From Pseudoruegeria sp. HB172150 (GTDB taxonomy: Bacteria; Pseudomonadota; Alphaproteobacteria; Rhodobacterales; Rhodobacteraceae), in assembly GCF_013184805.1 (NCBI RefSeq), contig NZ_JAATNG010000001.1:1674001-1738000 (forward strand): a stretch of 64,000 bases of DNA. The letters run 5' to 3'. The translations under genes were made by a program, and so were the position numbers. This document shows positions 8,694 through 18,087 of this stretch, piece by piece (positions within the stretch are counted from its first letter, which is position 1; each line of letters begins with the position of its first letter). Under the pieces are notes generated by a model. The model had not been told where the DNA came from, ran no database searches, and saw only the letters and a list, made by a program, of their open reading frames with translations.

Positions 8694-10364
8694 ATGCCGA
8701 AATCCGGCCCAGCCGTCCAGTTCACCTGCGACAAGCGCCCCGCCAGCGGCACCGAAGGCGTCGTGGTCACCAACAACCCGAACGGCACCGCGGCCGGCGC
8801 CGAGATCCTCGCGGCGGGCGGAAACGCGGTGGACGCCGCCGTCGCGGCCCTGCTGGCGCTGACCGTGGCGGAACCGATGATGGTCGGCATCGCGGGCGGC
8901 GGCGTATCGCATCTCCGGCTGCCCGATGGCCGGCACGTCGTGGTGGATGCGCTGTCCACCGCACCCGCGGCGACCGGTCCGGAAACCTTCGAGCCCGTTT
9001 CCGACGATCCCGATCACTACATGGATACCCGCGACCGTCGCAACGAGGTCGGGCCCTCCGCGGTGGCGGTTCCGGGTAACCTGGCTGGCTGGTGCCTGAT
9101 GCAGGAGAAATACGGGCGGTTGCCGTTTGCCGACGTCATCGATCCGGCGATCCGCATCGCCGAGCGCGGTTTCACCGTGACGCCCTACCTGTTCGGGACG
9201 ATCCGGGAACATGCGGACGACCTGCGGAAAGATACGGAAATTGCGAGCCTTCTTTTCCAGGATGGAGAACCTGCCGCTGTAGGCAGCCGGATGGTGCGGG
9301 GCGACTACGCCGAGAGCCTACGGCTTTTTCAGAAAGACGGACCGAAAGCCCTTTACGGCGGCGCGCTCGGACAGGCGCTGGTGGATCGCATTGCGACGGG
9401 CGGTAAAGATGCGGGTTTCCTGTCTATTGAGGATCTACAGGGCTATCGAGCTATCGAGCGCGAGGCCATCTTCGGGCCCTATCGTGGCTACACCATTGTC
9501 GGCCCACCGCCGCCGGCCTCGTCTGGCGTGCACGTGACCGAGATGCTGAACATTCTCGAGGGCTACGACATCCGTGGAATGCGTTACGGGACACCGGAGA
9601 CGCTGCATCTACTGTCCGAAGTCATTCGCATTGCCTTCGAAGACCGGAACGCAGCCTCGGGCGATCCGGATTTCATAGACGTTCCGGTGGACCTTTACAC
9701 ATCTAAATCCTACGCCGCCGAAGCGCGGAGCCGGATGCGAGACGTCGGAGGCGCATTGCCGCTGCCGGAACAACTCTACGAAAGCCAGGATACGACCCAT
9801 GTGACGGTGGCCGACCGGGATGGCGGCATCGTCTCTGCCACGCACACGATCAACGGTCTTTTCGGCGCGCGGTTCATGGTGCCGGGGACCGGAATCATCC
9901 CGAATAACTATATGCTGAATTACGATCCCCGGCCGGGTAAGGCGCGGTCTGTCGCTCCGGGCAAACGGGTGCCAACATCGATGGCGCCGATGATTGTCCT
10001 GAAGGACGGGCAGCCTGCTTTTGCGCTTGGACTTCCCGGCGGTGTACGCATCTTCCCATCTGCGATGCAGGCAATCGTAAATTTGATCGATCACGGCATG
10101 TCGCTGCAGGAAGCGGTGGAAGCGCCAAGGCTTTGGACCGGCGGACACCATATCGACCTCGAGCCTGGCTATGCCGAGTTGACCGGGGCTCTGGAGGCGA
10201 TGGGTCATGAAGTGCGCGCCGCGCGCCAGGTCGGTGGCGGGATGAATGCAATCGGCTTCGGCGACGACGGGGTGATGACCGGGGCGGCCTGCTGGCGGGC
10301 CGATGGCACCGTCATGGCCATTGGCGGCGGGCTTGCCCGCAAGGGCGCACGGTTCCAGATCTGA
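8694..10364 (+). CDS. Gamma-glutamyltransferase family protein without signal peptide
   Basis: Ntn-hydrolase of 556 residues that cleaves or transfers gamma-glutamyl groups. Autoprocessing is expected before T367 in DTTHVTV, giving the catalytic N-terminal threonine of the small subunit; GLPGGVRIFPS fits the glycine-rich substrate loop. I start at the ATG at 8694 (GAGG ten bases upstream), which begins MPKSGPAVQF and has no hydrophobic signal; earlier in-frame ATGs at 8655 and 8556 add only Arg-rich sequence. A cytosolic enzyme of the YwrD-like group is therefore likely. It lies 11 bases before a 2-hydroxyacid dehydrogenase and upstream of peptide-importer genes, suggesting it processes an imported gamma-glutamyl or amide compound. 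Confidence 0.87.
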   Translation: MPKSGPAVQFTCDKRPASGTEGVVVTNNPNGTAAGAEILAAGGNAVDAAVAALLALTVAEPMMVGIAGGGVSHLRLPDGRHVVVDALSTAPAATGPETFEPVSDDPDHYMDTRDRRNEVGPSAVAVPGNLAGWCLMQEKYGRLPFADVIDPAIRIAERGFTVTPYLFGTIREHADDLRKDTEIASLLFQDGEPAAVGSRMVRGDYAESLRLFQKDGPKALYGGALGQALVDRIATGGKDAGFLSIEDLQGYRAIEREAIFGPYRGYTIVGPPPPASSGVHVTEMLNILEGYDIRGMRYGTPETLHLLSEVIRIAFEDRNAASGDPDFIDVPVDLYTSKSYAAEARSRMRDVGGALPLPEQLYESQDTTHVTVADRDGGIVSATHTINGLFGARFMVPGTGIIPNNYMLNYDPRPGKARSVAPGKRVPTSMAPMIVLKDGQPAFALGLPGGVRIFPSAMQAIVNLIDHGMSLQEAVEAPRLWTGGHHIDLEPGYAELTGALEAMGHEVRAARQVGGGMNAIGFGDDGVMTGAACWRADGTVMAIGGGLARKGARFQI

Positions 10365-10375
10365 AGGAGAAGACT

Positions 10376-11335
10376 ATGACGCGCGTGGTAATGCTGGACC
10401 CGTTGCGGCCTGAACGGGTGGAGCGCATTCGACCCTTTCTGCCGGACGGATGGGAAATTGGGGTAGCAGCATCGCGCGCGCCAGAGGATCAGCTGGCGGC
10501 TCTCCAGGGAGCGGATTTTGCCGTGACCGGCGATGTGCCCGTGTCGGCCCTGATGATGGCCGTGCCCGGCCTGAAAGCAGTGCACAAATGGGGCGTCGGT
10601 TATGACAACATTGACTGCGTAGCCGCAAAGGCGAATGGGGTCCGCGTGATGCGGACCACCGGATCGAACGCGATCGCCGTAGCGGAAACGACCCTGGGTC
10701 TGATCCTGTCGGTGAGCCGGAACATCGCGCGCGGTCATGCCGGTGTCCTGAATGGCGAATGGCTGAAAGGGACGCTCGGGCAGACGTCGTTCAGGCTGAC
10801 GGGCAAGACTGTGGGCATTATTGGACTCGGCTACATCGGCAAGGCACTGGCCAAGTTGTTGAGCGGATTTGACAGCCCCATCCTCTACACGAAACGCACA
10901 CCCCTTTCGGCAGAAGAAGAAGCGGCGCTGAATGCCCGTTTCGTACCGCTCGAGGAATTACTGGCGAATTCGGACGTGGTGACTCTGAACTGCGAGTTGA
11001 ACGACCAGACGCGCGGTATAATCAACAAACATACACTTGCGCTAATGAAGCCGACAGCTGTGCTGGTGAACGCGTCGCGTGGTGGCGTTGTGATTGAGGA
11101 GGATCTAGCTGCCGCGCTACGTGAAGGACGTCTGCTAGGCGCGGCTGCGGACGTATTCGCGATGGAGCCGATCGCTCGCGACAACCCGCTGCTGGCGTTG
11201 CCCAATATGATCATGACACCGCATATTGCCGCTGTTTCGACAGACGGATTCGCACCTTCGGTGACCCGGATGATGACGAACTTCAAATCCGTGGCTGACG
11301 GTCGCGAACCACCGGAAATGGACGTCGTTGCCTGA
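10376..11335 (+). CDS. D-isomer-specific 2-hydroxyacid dehydrogenase
   Basis: NAD-dependent oxidoreductase of 319 residues that interconverts 2-keto and D-2-hydroxy acids. The nucleotide-binding motif GKTVGIIGLGYIGKALAKLL sits in the centre, followed by NASRGGVVIEEDLAAAL and the catalytic-histidine region TPHIAAVSTDGF. The catalytic arginine fits the NCELNDQTRGII stretch. The start follows AAGGAGA by nine bases. The substrate cannot be told; phosphoglycerate dehydrogenase-like and glyoxylate/hydroxypyruvate reductase-like enzymes share these motifs. It is probably co-transcribed with the gamma-glutamyltransferase gene. Confidence 0.88.
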   Translation: MTRVVMLDPLRPERVERIRPFLPDGWEIGVAASRAPEDQLAALQGADFAVTGDVPVSALMMAVPGLKAVHKWGVGYDNIDCVAAKANGVRVMRTTGSNAIAVAETTLGLILSVSRNIARGHAGVLNGEWLKGTLGQTSFRLTGKTVGIIGLGYIGKALAKLLSGFDSPILYTKRTPLSAEEEAALNARFVPLEELLANSDVVTLNCELNDQTRGIINKHTLALMKPTAVLVNASRGGVVIEEDLAAALREGRLLGAAADVFAMEPIARDNPLLALPNMIMTPHIAAVSTDGFAPSVTRMMTNFKSVADGREPPEMDVVA

Positions 11336-11502
11336 CGCGAGGGCACTGATAATGCCCTTTCGCTCTTCGCCCGGCAATCGGACATGCTGCAGAATATATG
11401 GTGAAAAAACAGGCTTAGCCGCTCGCTTGGCGCTGTTTGCCAGCCGGTCGGATTTACACTACCGTCCCTTAGAATAGCGTAACGATTACAAGATGATACC
11501 GC

Positions 11503-11527
11503 GAGGGCGGGGAAAAGCCCTTGTTTT
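11503..11527 (+). terminator. Possible intrinsic terminator
   Basis: AGGGC (11504-11508) can pair with GCCCT (11517-11521) across an eight-base loop and is followed by TGTTTT. The stem is short and lies 170 bases after the dehydrogenase stop, 43 bases before the permease gene, so it may separate the two units. Support is weak. Confidence 0.35.
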
Positions 11528-11569
11528 ATCGTTCCAACCCACTCTCTCTCTGAGCTTGCCTCGCTCTTC

Positions 11570-12493
11570 ATGCTACGTTTCTGGTCCATTAAGGTGCTGC
11601 GCACCGTTCTGACGTTGTGGTTCGTCGTCACTTTCACCTTCGTCGTTCTCCGCACGTCGGGCGATCCGATGATGGCATTGCTCAGCCCGGATGCACTGCC
11701 CGACGAAATCGAGCAGTTCCGACGGCAGTGGGGGCTCGATCAGCCGCTGTTCGTTCAATACCTGCGCTATGTCGGCCAGATGTTCACCGGGAACTTCGGT
11801 GAGTCGCTGCGAACCCATCAGCCGGTCATCGAGATCATACTCGACCGCCTGCCGGCGACGCTCCTGCTAGGTCTTTTGTCATTCGCTCTGGCGGCCATAA
11901 TCGGGATCCCTGCGGGCGTAGTTGCCGCGGTGCGCCGCGGGGGAGCCGTCGACAGGCTGCTGATGGCGCTTGCGGTGTTTGGTTTCGCTGTGCCGAACTT
12001 CTTTCTCGGGATCTGTCTGATCCTGTTATTTTCGTTGATGCTGCAGGTTCTTCCTTCCTCGGGAACAGGGACCTTCTGGCATCTGATCATGCCGGTATTG
12101 ACGCTCGGGACCGCGACAGCGGGTACGCTTGCCCGGTTCACAAGATCCGCGATGCTGGAGCAACTGGAGAAACCGTATATGCGCGCGGCGATGGCCAAGG
12201 GTGTACCGGCGTGGAAGCGCATCTACCTGCACGCCTTTCCCAACGCTGCCATCCCGATCGTGACGGTGATCGGCCTGAACCTTGGTCAGCTGATCGCCGG
12301 TTCCATCGTGGTGGAGACCGTCTTTGCCTGGCCTGGGATCGGCAGGCTGCTGGTTTCGGCGGTGTCATCAAGGGATCTTGCGGTGGTGCAGGGGCTGGTG
12401 CTGGTCATCGCGTTCACGATGGTCATGGCGAACCTGATCGTCGATCTGGTCTATGGCCTGCTCGACCCGCGCATACGGGGAGGCGCCCGATGA
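11570..12493 (+). CDS. Peptide/opine-type ABC transporter permease (DppB-like)
   Basis: Inner-membrane permease of 307 residues with an N-terminal transmembrane helix (VLRTVLTLWFVVTFTFVVLR) and the binding-protein-dependent permease domain; the EAA-type loop is around the AAMAKGVPAWKRIYLHAFPNA stretch near residue 205. The family motif ETVFAWPGIGRLLV, typical of DppB/OppB, is near residue 245. It overlaps the next permease gene by four bases. No convincing ribosome-binding site precedes the ATG. The substrate is unknown; transporters of this family carry peptides, opines, nickel chelates or glutathione-like compounds. Confidence 0.9.
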   Translation: MLRFWSIKVLRTVLTLWFVVTFTFVVLRTSGDPMMALLSPDALPDEIEQFRRQWGLDQPLFVQYLRYVGQMFTGNFGESLRTHQPVIEIILDRLPATLLLGLLSFALAAIIGIPAGVVAAVRRGGAVDRLLMALAVFGFAVPNFFLGICLILLFSLMLQVLPSSGTGTFWHLIMPVLTLGTATAGTLARFTRSAMLEQLEKPYMRAAMAKGVPAWKRIYLHAFPNAAIPIVTVIGLNLGQLIAGSIVVETVFAWPGIGRLLVSAVSSRDLAVVQGLVLVIAFTMVMANLIVDLVYGLLDPRIRGGAR

Positions 12494-13329
12494 AAAAACG
12501 TCTGCCTGTCAGCGTGATCATCGCGGCCACCGTACTTGGCGTGATCATCTTCATCGCGATCATCGGCAACGTCTTCACGCCCTATGGCGTGACCGAGCAG
12601 AACCTGCTGGCACGGCTGAAACCTCCCGCGTTTCTTGGCGGGCCCGAGGAGTATCCGCTTGGCACGGACAGGATCGGGCGGGACATGGTTGCGCGTCTGG
12701 TCGCGGGGCTGAGGATGTCACTGTTGGTTGCTCTTGCCGGGACGGCTATCGGGGCGATCTTTGGGACCACCATCGGTTTCATCGCGGCGCATTTCCGCGG
12801 CGCTGTGGAAGAGATCCTGATGATGATCGTCGATTTCCAGGCGTCGCTTCCGTTCATCCTGATCGCGCTGACGCTACTGGCCTTCTTCGGCAACTCCATG
12901 ACGCTGTTCATCATCCTGATGGGGCTGTTCGGATGGGAAACCTATGCCCGCTTGGCACGTGGTGTCGTGCTGTCCGCGGCGGCGCAGCCCTATGCCAAGG
13001 CGGTGGTGGCCCTGGGGGCCCGCCCAATACGCCTCTATACGAAGCATATTCTGCCGAACGTGGCTTCGGCTCTGATCGTCCAGCTGACGCTGACCTTTCC
13101 GCAGATCATCCTGCTCGAAACGTCGCTGTCTTTCCTCGGTCTGGGCATTCAGTCGCCAAATACGAGCCTGGGACAGATCCTCGGTAGCGGTCGCGACTAC
13201 CTGTCGACCGCCTGGTGGATCTCGGTCTTTCCCGGGATGCTGATCTTCATCATCACCCTGTCGATGTCGATCCTCGGCGACACCCTGCGCGACCGGCTCG
13301 ATCCCATGCTAAAACAAAGGAATACCTGA
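12490..13329 (+). CDS. Peptide/opine-type ABC transporter permease (DppC-like)
   Basis: Second permease, 279 residues from the ATG at 12490 (overlap ATGA with the first permease). It has an N-terminal transmembrane segment, a periplasmic stretch containing EEYPLGTDRIGRDM (the DppC hallmark LGTDxxGRD), and the permease domain ending with the LETSLSFLGLGIQSP motif. It pairs with the DppB-like subunit to form the pore. A longer in-frame reading from 12211 is only an extension inside the upstream gene. Confidence 0.92.
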   Translation: MKKRLPVSVIIAATVLGVIIFIAIIGNVFTPYGVTEQNLLARLKPPAFLGGPEEYPLGTDRIGRDMVARLVAGLRMSLLVALAGTAIGAIFGTTIGFIAAHFRGAVEEILMMIVDFQASLPFILIALTLLAFFGNSMTLFIILMGLFGWETYARLARGVVLSAAAQPYAKAVVALGARPIRLYTKHILPNVASALIVQLTLTFPQIILLETSLSFLGLGIQSPNTSLGQILGSGRDYLSTAWWISVFPGMLIFIITLSMSILGDTLRDRLDPMLKQRNT

Positions 13330-13388
13330 CGGCTCGACCCAACGGCCGCGACTACGAACGAAACCTGTAACCAACAAGGAGACAGACC

Positions 13389-14975
13389 ATGATTACCAGA
13401 CGCGATTTCGGCAAGTACTCGGCCGGAGCGGGCGCGCTGACGCTGGCCGCCGGGGCGAAGCCGCTTTATGCGCAGGATCGTCCGACCCTGACCATCGCTG
13501 TGGATAACCTTTGGGCCAACATCAACACGATCAACGGGATCTCCACCTCGACAAGGCGGTTCTTCCCGAACATTTACAGCCTGCTGGTCGAACAGGATTA
13601 CATCAACGATCCGAACGGCGTGCAGCTGAAGCCGGGCCTTGCGACCGAGTGGTCGCGTGACGGCAAGGTGTGGACCATCAAGCTGCGTGAAGGCGTGAAG
13701 TTCCACGACGGAACGACCATGACTGCGGAAGACGTCGCATTTACCCTCGGGCCGGAACGGCTGTGGGGCGACGAACCCTTCGAACCGCGCGGCAAGACCT
13801 TTACCGAGGGGTTCGTGCGCGTCGAGGCTGTCGATGACCTGACCGTCGAGATCGAGACTGACAAGGTCGATCCGTACATTCCCGGGAAACTGACCGGTTA
13901 TATCGGCTTTGTCGTGCCGAAGGCGGCTTATCTCGAGATGGGCGTCGATGCTTTTGGTCAGATGCCAATCGGCACCGGCCCCTACAAGGTGACCAAGTTC
14001 GACTCAGGCGAGGTTCTGGAAATCGAAGCCTTCGACGAATACTGGGATGGCCCACCGCCGGCGGCCAAGGTGATCTGGAAGATCGTACCGGAATTCGCCG
14101 CGAGGATGGCGGGCGTCGTCTCGGGCGAGTTCGACTTCATGTACAACATCCCGACCGACCAGATGTCGCAGCTCGAAAGCTACGACAACGTAACGGTGGC
14201 CTATGCGCTGGCAGGCAACTACCCGGCGGTTGGCTTCAACTGCCTGCCCGATCCGGAAGACAACCCGCTTGTCGATGTTCGGCTTCGTAAGGCGCTGGTT
14301 CAGTCCGTCGATATGGATGCGATCGTTACCGCGCTGTTCGGCGAACTGACCTATCACCCGGAAGTGCCGTTCAACTGGACGGAATACGGCCCTTTCTACG
14401 ATCCGGACATGCCGAATCCGCTGCCGTACGACCCGGAAGCGGCCAAGGCACTCATCGCCGAGACCGACTATGACGGAGAAGAGCTTGACTGGCACATCAC
14501 CCGGCAGTTCTACCCGAACTACGAAGCAGCGGCCGAGATCATGGTCGAGATGTGGCGCGAGGTCGGGCTTAACGTGAAGGCAAACGTGCTGGACAACTTC
14601 CAGCTCGTTTACGAGCGCCCTTGGCACATGCAGAACTTCTCCAACTCCACGGCGTTCATTCCGGGCGACCCGTACCGGCCGCTCTGGCTAGACTGGGGTC
14701 CTGCCTCTGGCCGGGCACGGGAAGATTCCCGCACCAGAACGTGGGAGCCGACGCCGGAGTACCTCGCCGCCGGCGAGAAATTCCTGAATGCGGTCGAATT
14801 CGAGGAGCGCAAGGAAGCCTATCTCGAGCTTTCTGCCGCCTGGCAGGAAGTCACGCCGTGCATGTACCTGTGGAAGTCGGTTTACAACTGGGCGCACCGC
14901 GCAGACGTCACCTGGGTCCCGCGCCCGGATGGAGAGATGCGGATGTTCGGCGAATACCTGACTTTGCCGGCGTGA
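13389..14975 (+). CDS. ABC transporter substrate-binding protein (SBP_bac_5), Tat-exported
   Basis: Periplasmic solute-binding protein of 528 residues, the usual size for family 5. The N-terminus reads MITRRDFGKYSAGAGALTLA, a twin-arginine (RRDF) signal, with likely cleavage after AGAKPLYAQ. The family regions LREGVKFHDGTTMTAEDV and IGTGPYKVTKFDSGE are clear. It delivers a peptide-like ligand to the preceding permeases. A GTGA overlap joins its stop to the creatininase-like gene, so transport and metabolism are coupled in one message. Confidence 0.92.
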   Translation: MITRRDFGKYSAGAGALTLAAGAKPLYAQDRPTLTIAVDNLWANINTINGISTSTRRFFPNIYSLLVEQDYINDPNGVQLKPGLATEWSRDGKVWTIKLREGVKFHDGTTMTAEDVAFTLGPERLWGDEPFEPRGKTFTEGFVRVEAVDDLTVEIETDKVDPYIPGKLTGYIGFVVPKAAYLEMGVDAFGQMPIGTGPYKVTKFDSGEVLEIEAFDEYWDGPPPAAKVIWKIVPEFAARMAGVVSGEFDFMYNIPTDQMSQLESYDNVTVAYALAGNYPAVGFNCLPDPEDNPLVDVRLRKALVQSVDMDAIVTALFGELTYHPEVPFNWTEYGPFYDPDMPNPLPYDPEAAKALIAETDYDGEELDWHITRQFYPNYEAAAEIMVEMWREVGLNVKANVLDNFQLVYERPWHMQNFSNSTAFIPGDPYRPLWLDWGPASGRAREDSRTRTWEPTPEYLAAGEKFLNAVEFEERKEAYLELSAAWQEVTPCMYLWKSVYNWAHRADVTWVPRPDGEMRMFGEYLTLPA

Positions 14976-15778
14976 AGCACGCGTTGGCAGACATGACGGT
15001 CGCGGAGTTCCGCGACCGTCTTTCCGAAGAGCCGGTGATCCTATTGCCATTCGGCAGCCAGGAAGAGCAGGGGCCGCATGCGCCGATGGGCGATTATGTC
15101 TTGACCGATGCCATTGCGCTGAAGGCTGCCGAGCTTTCGGGCGCAATCAGCGCGCCTTGCGTTCCATTCGGCTATGCCGAATTTTTTCGGCCATTTCCCG
15201 GCGGTGTCCAGTTTCGAGCTTCAACTTTCTGCGCGGTGGTTGAAGATTTCGTAGGCGCATTCCTTGACCATGGCGTCGAGCGGCTGATCGTCCTGAACGG
15301 CCACTCCACGAATGCTGCACTGATCGATCAGGTACTGCGCAAGATTCGCCGCGAGCGCGGAGTGGCCGTGCCAACGATCAACCTCTGGCGCGCGATCCCT
15401 GACAGCCTTTGGCGAGACCTGCATGGCGAAAATGCTGGCAAGGCGCGTGGTCATGGTGGCGATCCGATTACATCTGTCTATGCCTATTTGAAGCCCGACG
15501 CGATGAGACCCGATCTGGCGAAGCCTTCCGTTCGGGGCAATGCGTTCGGATTGCCGATTGCGGGAACAGCAGGTGTGACTTTCGAAGAGATGCCCGTGCA
15601 ACTGCCCGTCGATGCTGACGAAGTGAACGCCGACGGCATGCTTGGTGGCGACCCGGAGCTGTCTTCGCCCGAAATCGGCATGGCAATCTTCGATCATCTG
15701 ACGACTTACTGCGCGCGGTTTATCGAACACTTCCGCACATGCGATCCGCGCGACATCGACAAGGCCCCGCCGCCATGA
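14972..15778 (+). CDS. Creatininase-family hydrolase with altered metal site
   Basis: Protein of 268 residues in the creatininase/creatinine amidohydrolase fold (PF02633). I choose the GTG at 14972, which overlaps the upstream stop and gives the usual N-terminal spacing to the first motif; an ATG at 14993 is the alternative. The family core GSxEQHGPHLPxGTD appears here as GSQEEQGPHAPMGDY (residues 28-42): the first glutamate is kept, but the metal-binding histidine is Q33 and the aspartate position is shifted. The second motif VLNGHSTN keeps its histidine. Related enzymes open cyclic amides such as creatinine or mycofactocin peptides. In this operon it probably acts on the imported compound, but its catalytic state is uncertain. 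Confidence 0.8.
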   Translation: MKHALADMTVAEFRDRLSEEPVILLPFGSQEEQGPHAPMGDYVLTDAIALKAAELSGAISAPCVPFGYAEFFRPFPGGVQFRASTFCAVVEDFVGAFLDHGVERLIVLNGHSTNAALIDQVLRKIRRERGVAVPTINLWRAIPDSLWRDLHGENAGKARGHGGDPITSVYAYLKPDAMRPDLAKPSVRGNAFGLPIAGTAGVTFEEMPVQLPVDADEVNADGMLGGDPELSSPEIGMAIFDHLTTYCARFIEHFRTCDPRDIDKAPPP

Positions 15779-17397
15779 CAGAGCCATTACTCGCCATCCG
15801 GAATCTGTCTGTCGGGCTGCCCGCAGGCTCTGACCGGCCATTCGCGGTCGAGGATCTGTCGCTGACGCTCGAAAAAGGCGAAATCCTCTGCGTCGTCGGC
15901 GAAACCGGCTCCGGCAAGTCGCTGTCCGCATTCGCGACCATGGGCCTCTTGCCGACAAACCTGCCCAAGCCGACCGGCGAGGTAGTCTTCGAAGGTCGGA
16001 ATCTGCTGGCGCTTCCGCCGTCTGAGCGACGGAAACTGGCGGGCAGCCGGTTAGCAATGATCTTTCAGGAACCGGCGGCCGTGCTGAATCCGGTCTACAG
16101 GATCGGCGAGCAGGTTGGAGAAACCTTCCAGCTCCACACCGGGCTCAGCAAGGCCGAGATCCGGGAAAAGGTCACCGCGCTGTTCCGGGAGGTTCGCCTT
16201 CCGAACCCAGAGGAAATTCTTCGTGCCTACCCGCATCAATTGTCCGGTGGACAATGCCAGCGGGTGATGATCGCAACGGCCCTGGCGCTGGAACCGGCAA
16301 TTCTCATCGCGGACGAGCCGACTACCGCACTGGACGTCACCACACAGGCGCAGATCCTGCGGCTGATGCTGGACCTTCGCGAGAACCGCGATACCGGTAT
16401 CCTGTTCATCACCCATGATTTCGGTGTCGTGGCCGAGATCGCTGACCGGGTCGCGGTGATGCGTCATGGTCGGCTGGTCGAGATCGGGCCGGCAGAGCAG
16501 GTGCTGAACCATCCTCAGGCGGATTACACGCGAGAATTGCTGGCGGCGGTTCCTAAACTGGACCCGCACGCTTCACGTGAAGGCCTGGGTGAACCGGTGC
16601 TGGAAGCGCGCGGAATACGCAAGATTTTCCGGGGGCAGGGTTTCCTTGGCAAAAAGCGGGTGGTCAACGCTGTTGATCAGGTGGATGTCACGCTACGGCG
16701 TGGAGAGACCTTGGGTCTTGTGGGCGAAAGCGGTTCGGGGAAGTCGACCCTTGCCCAGTGCGTGATCCGGTTGATCGATCCGGATGATGGCGCGATAACC
16801 ATCGCCGGCGGCAATTTCGGCGGATTGAAAGGCAATGCGCTGAGAGAAGCGCGCCGGCGCGTGCAGATCGTGTTTCAGGATCCTTACACCGCCCTGGATC
16901 CACGACAATCGGTCGGTGACGCAATCGCGGAAGGCCCAGTAATTCATGGGAAAAAAAAGTCGGAAGCTATGACAACGGCGCGGAACCTTCTGGCCGCCGT
17001 CGGGCTTGAACCGTCCGCGGCGGATCGTTTCCCGCATGAGTTTTCAGGCGGTCAGCGTCAACGGATTTGCATCGCGCGCGCCCTTGCCTTGGAGCCTCAA
17101 CTTCTGATTGCCGACGAGTCCGTTTCGGCTCTGGATGTTTCGGTACAGGCTCAGATCCTCGACCTGCTGGCGGACATGCAAAAACGCCACCAGTTCGGAA
17201 TGCTGTTCATCACACACGATCTTCGTGTCGCCAGCCGGATCTGCGACCGGATCGCGGTGATGCGTCAGGGAAAGATCGTCGAGGAGGGGGAACCTGCGCG
17301 TCTCTTCGTCGATCCGCAGCAGGATTACACGAAGGAATTGCTGGCAGCGGTTCCCGGTCGGGATTGGCAGCATGTCGCCAGGGCGGAAAACGGATAG
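15775..17397 (+). CDS. Fused peptide ABC transporter ATPase (DppD-DppF type, two ATPase domains)
   Basis: A 540-residue protein with two ABC ATPase domains in tandem, as in the GsiA-like fused subunits. Domain 1 has GETGSGKS near residue 45 and the signature [12 protein letters not shown]; domain 2 has GESGSGKST near residue 320 and [15 protein letters not shown]. Both carry Walker B ([24 protein letters not shown]) and the oligopeptide-type C-terminal extension around [13 protein letters not shown] and [13 protein letters not shown]. The ATG at 15775 overlaps the upstream stop as ATGA. It energises the DppBC-like permeases. Confidence 0.93.
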   Translation: MTEPLLAIRNLSVGLPAGSDRPFAVEDLSLTLEKGEILCVVGETGSGKSLSAFATMGLLPTNLPKPTGEVVFEGRNLLALPPSERRKLAGSRLAMIFQEPAAVLNPVYRIGEQVGETFQLHTGLSKAEIREKVTALFREVRLPNPEEILRAYPHQLSGGQCQRVMIATALALEPAILIADEPTTALDVTTQAQILRLMLDLRENRDTGILFITHDFGVVAEIADRVAVMRHGRLVEIGPAEQVLNHPQADYTRELLAAVPKLDPHASREGLGEPVLEARGIRKIFRGQGFLGKKRVVNAVDQVDVTLRRGETLGLVGESGSGKSTLAQCVIRLIDPDDGAITIAGGNFGGLKGNALREARRRVQIVFQDPYTALDPRQSVGDAIAEGPVIHGKKKSEAMTTARNLLAAVGLEPSAADRFPHEFSGGQRQRICIARALALEPQLLIADESVSALDVSVQAQILDLLADMQKRHQFGMLFITHDLRVASRICDRIAVMRQGKIVEEGEPARLFVDPQQDYTKELLAAVPGRDWQHVARAENG

Positions 17398-17406
17398 GAA
17401 GACATC

Positions 17407-18075
17407 ATGCAGAAGTATCAGATCGGCGAAGAGCCAGAACGGATCGATCCCGCGATTATCGAGGGGTTTACGGGGATCGAGATCGCAACAATCGGGCATT
17501 TTCGTCACCGTGGCTTTGTCAACAAGTCGCTTCGACCCATTGCATCTGTCGAAGGCACGATTGCTGGGACTGCAATCACTGTCGCGATCCCGGGCACGGA
17601 TTCTACTATGCTTCATCATTCGCTTTCCGTGGTTCGGCCCGGCGATGTGGTGGTCATTGACCGGTTAGGCGATGACCGGCATGCCTGTGTTGGGGGTGGA
17701 GTAGCCTTTGCAGCCAAGACCGCCGGCGCGATCGCGGTCGTACTCGACGGGCCGTGCACCGATGCCGAGGAGATTATCGAGGTCGGCCTACCGGTCTTCT
17801 GCCGCGGTATCTCTCCGATCACGTCACGGCTCAACGATCTGGGCGGCGCGCTGAACAAGCCGGTGTCCTGCGGGAATGTGCCTGTCCTTCCCGGCGACCT
17901 CGTATTGCTCGACAATTGCGGAGTGTTGGTTGTGCCGCCCGATGAAATTGATGCGCTGTTGGAGCGCGCGACAACCGTGCAGTCCCGCATGGGACGGAAC
18001 CGGCCCAGGATCGTTGCAGGGGAAAAACTCGGCGACTTGTCTGGCGCGAGCCGGATGGTCGCGTCGGATCAGTAG
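17407..18075 (+). CDS. RraA-like / HMG-CHA aldolase family protein
   Basis: Protein of 222 residues in the RraA fold, which includes 4-hydroxy-4-methyl-2-oxoglutarate aldolases of protocatechuate and gallate pathways and the RNase E inhibitor RraA. The GDVVVIDRLGDDRHACVGGGVAFAA region and the later GLPVFCRG stretch match the family. The aldolase hallmark DGxxRD occurs as DGPCTD (residues 114-119): the metal-binding aspartate D119 is present but the substrate arginine is T118, so classic pyruvate-aldolase chemistry is doubtful. It starts ten bases after the ABC ATPase and closes the operon. Confidence 0.8.
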   Translation: MQKYQIGEEPERIDPAIIEGFTGIEIATIGHFRHRGFVNKSLRPIASVEGTIAGTAITVAIPGTDSTMLHHSLSVVRPGDVVVIDRLGDDRHACVGGGVAFAAKTAGAIAVVLDGPCTDAEEIIEVGLPVFCRGISPITSRLNDLGGALNKPVSCGNVPVLPGDLVLLDNCGVLVVPPDEIDALLERATTVQSRMGRNRPRIVAGEKLGDLSGASRMVASDQ

Positions 18076-18087
18076 CCAATTCGTAGC

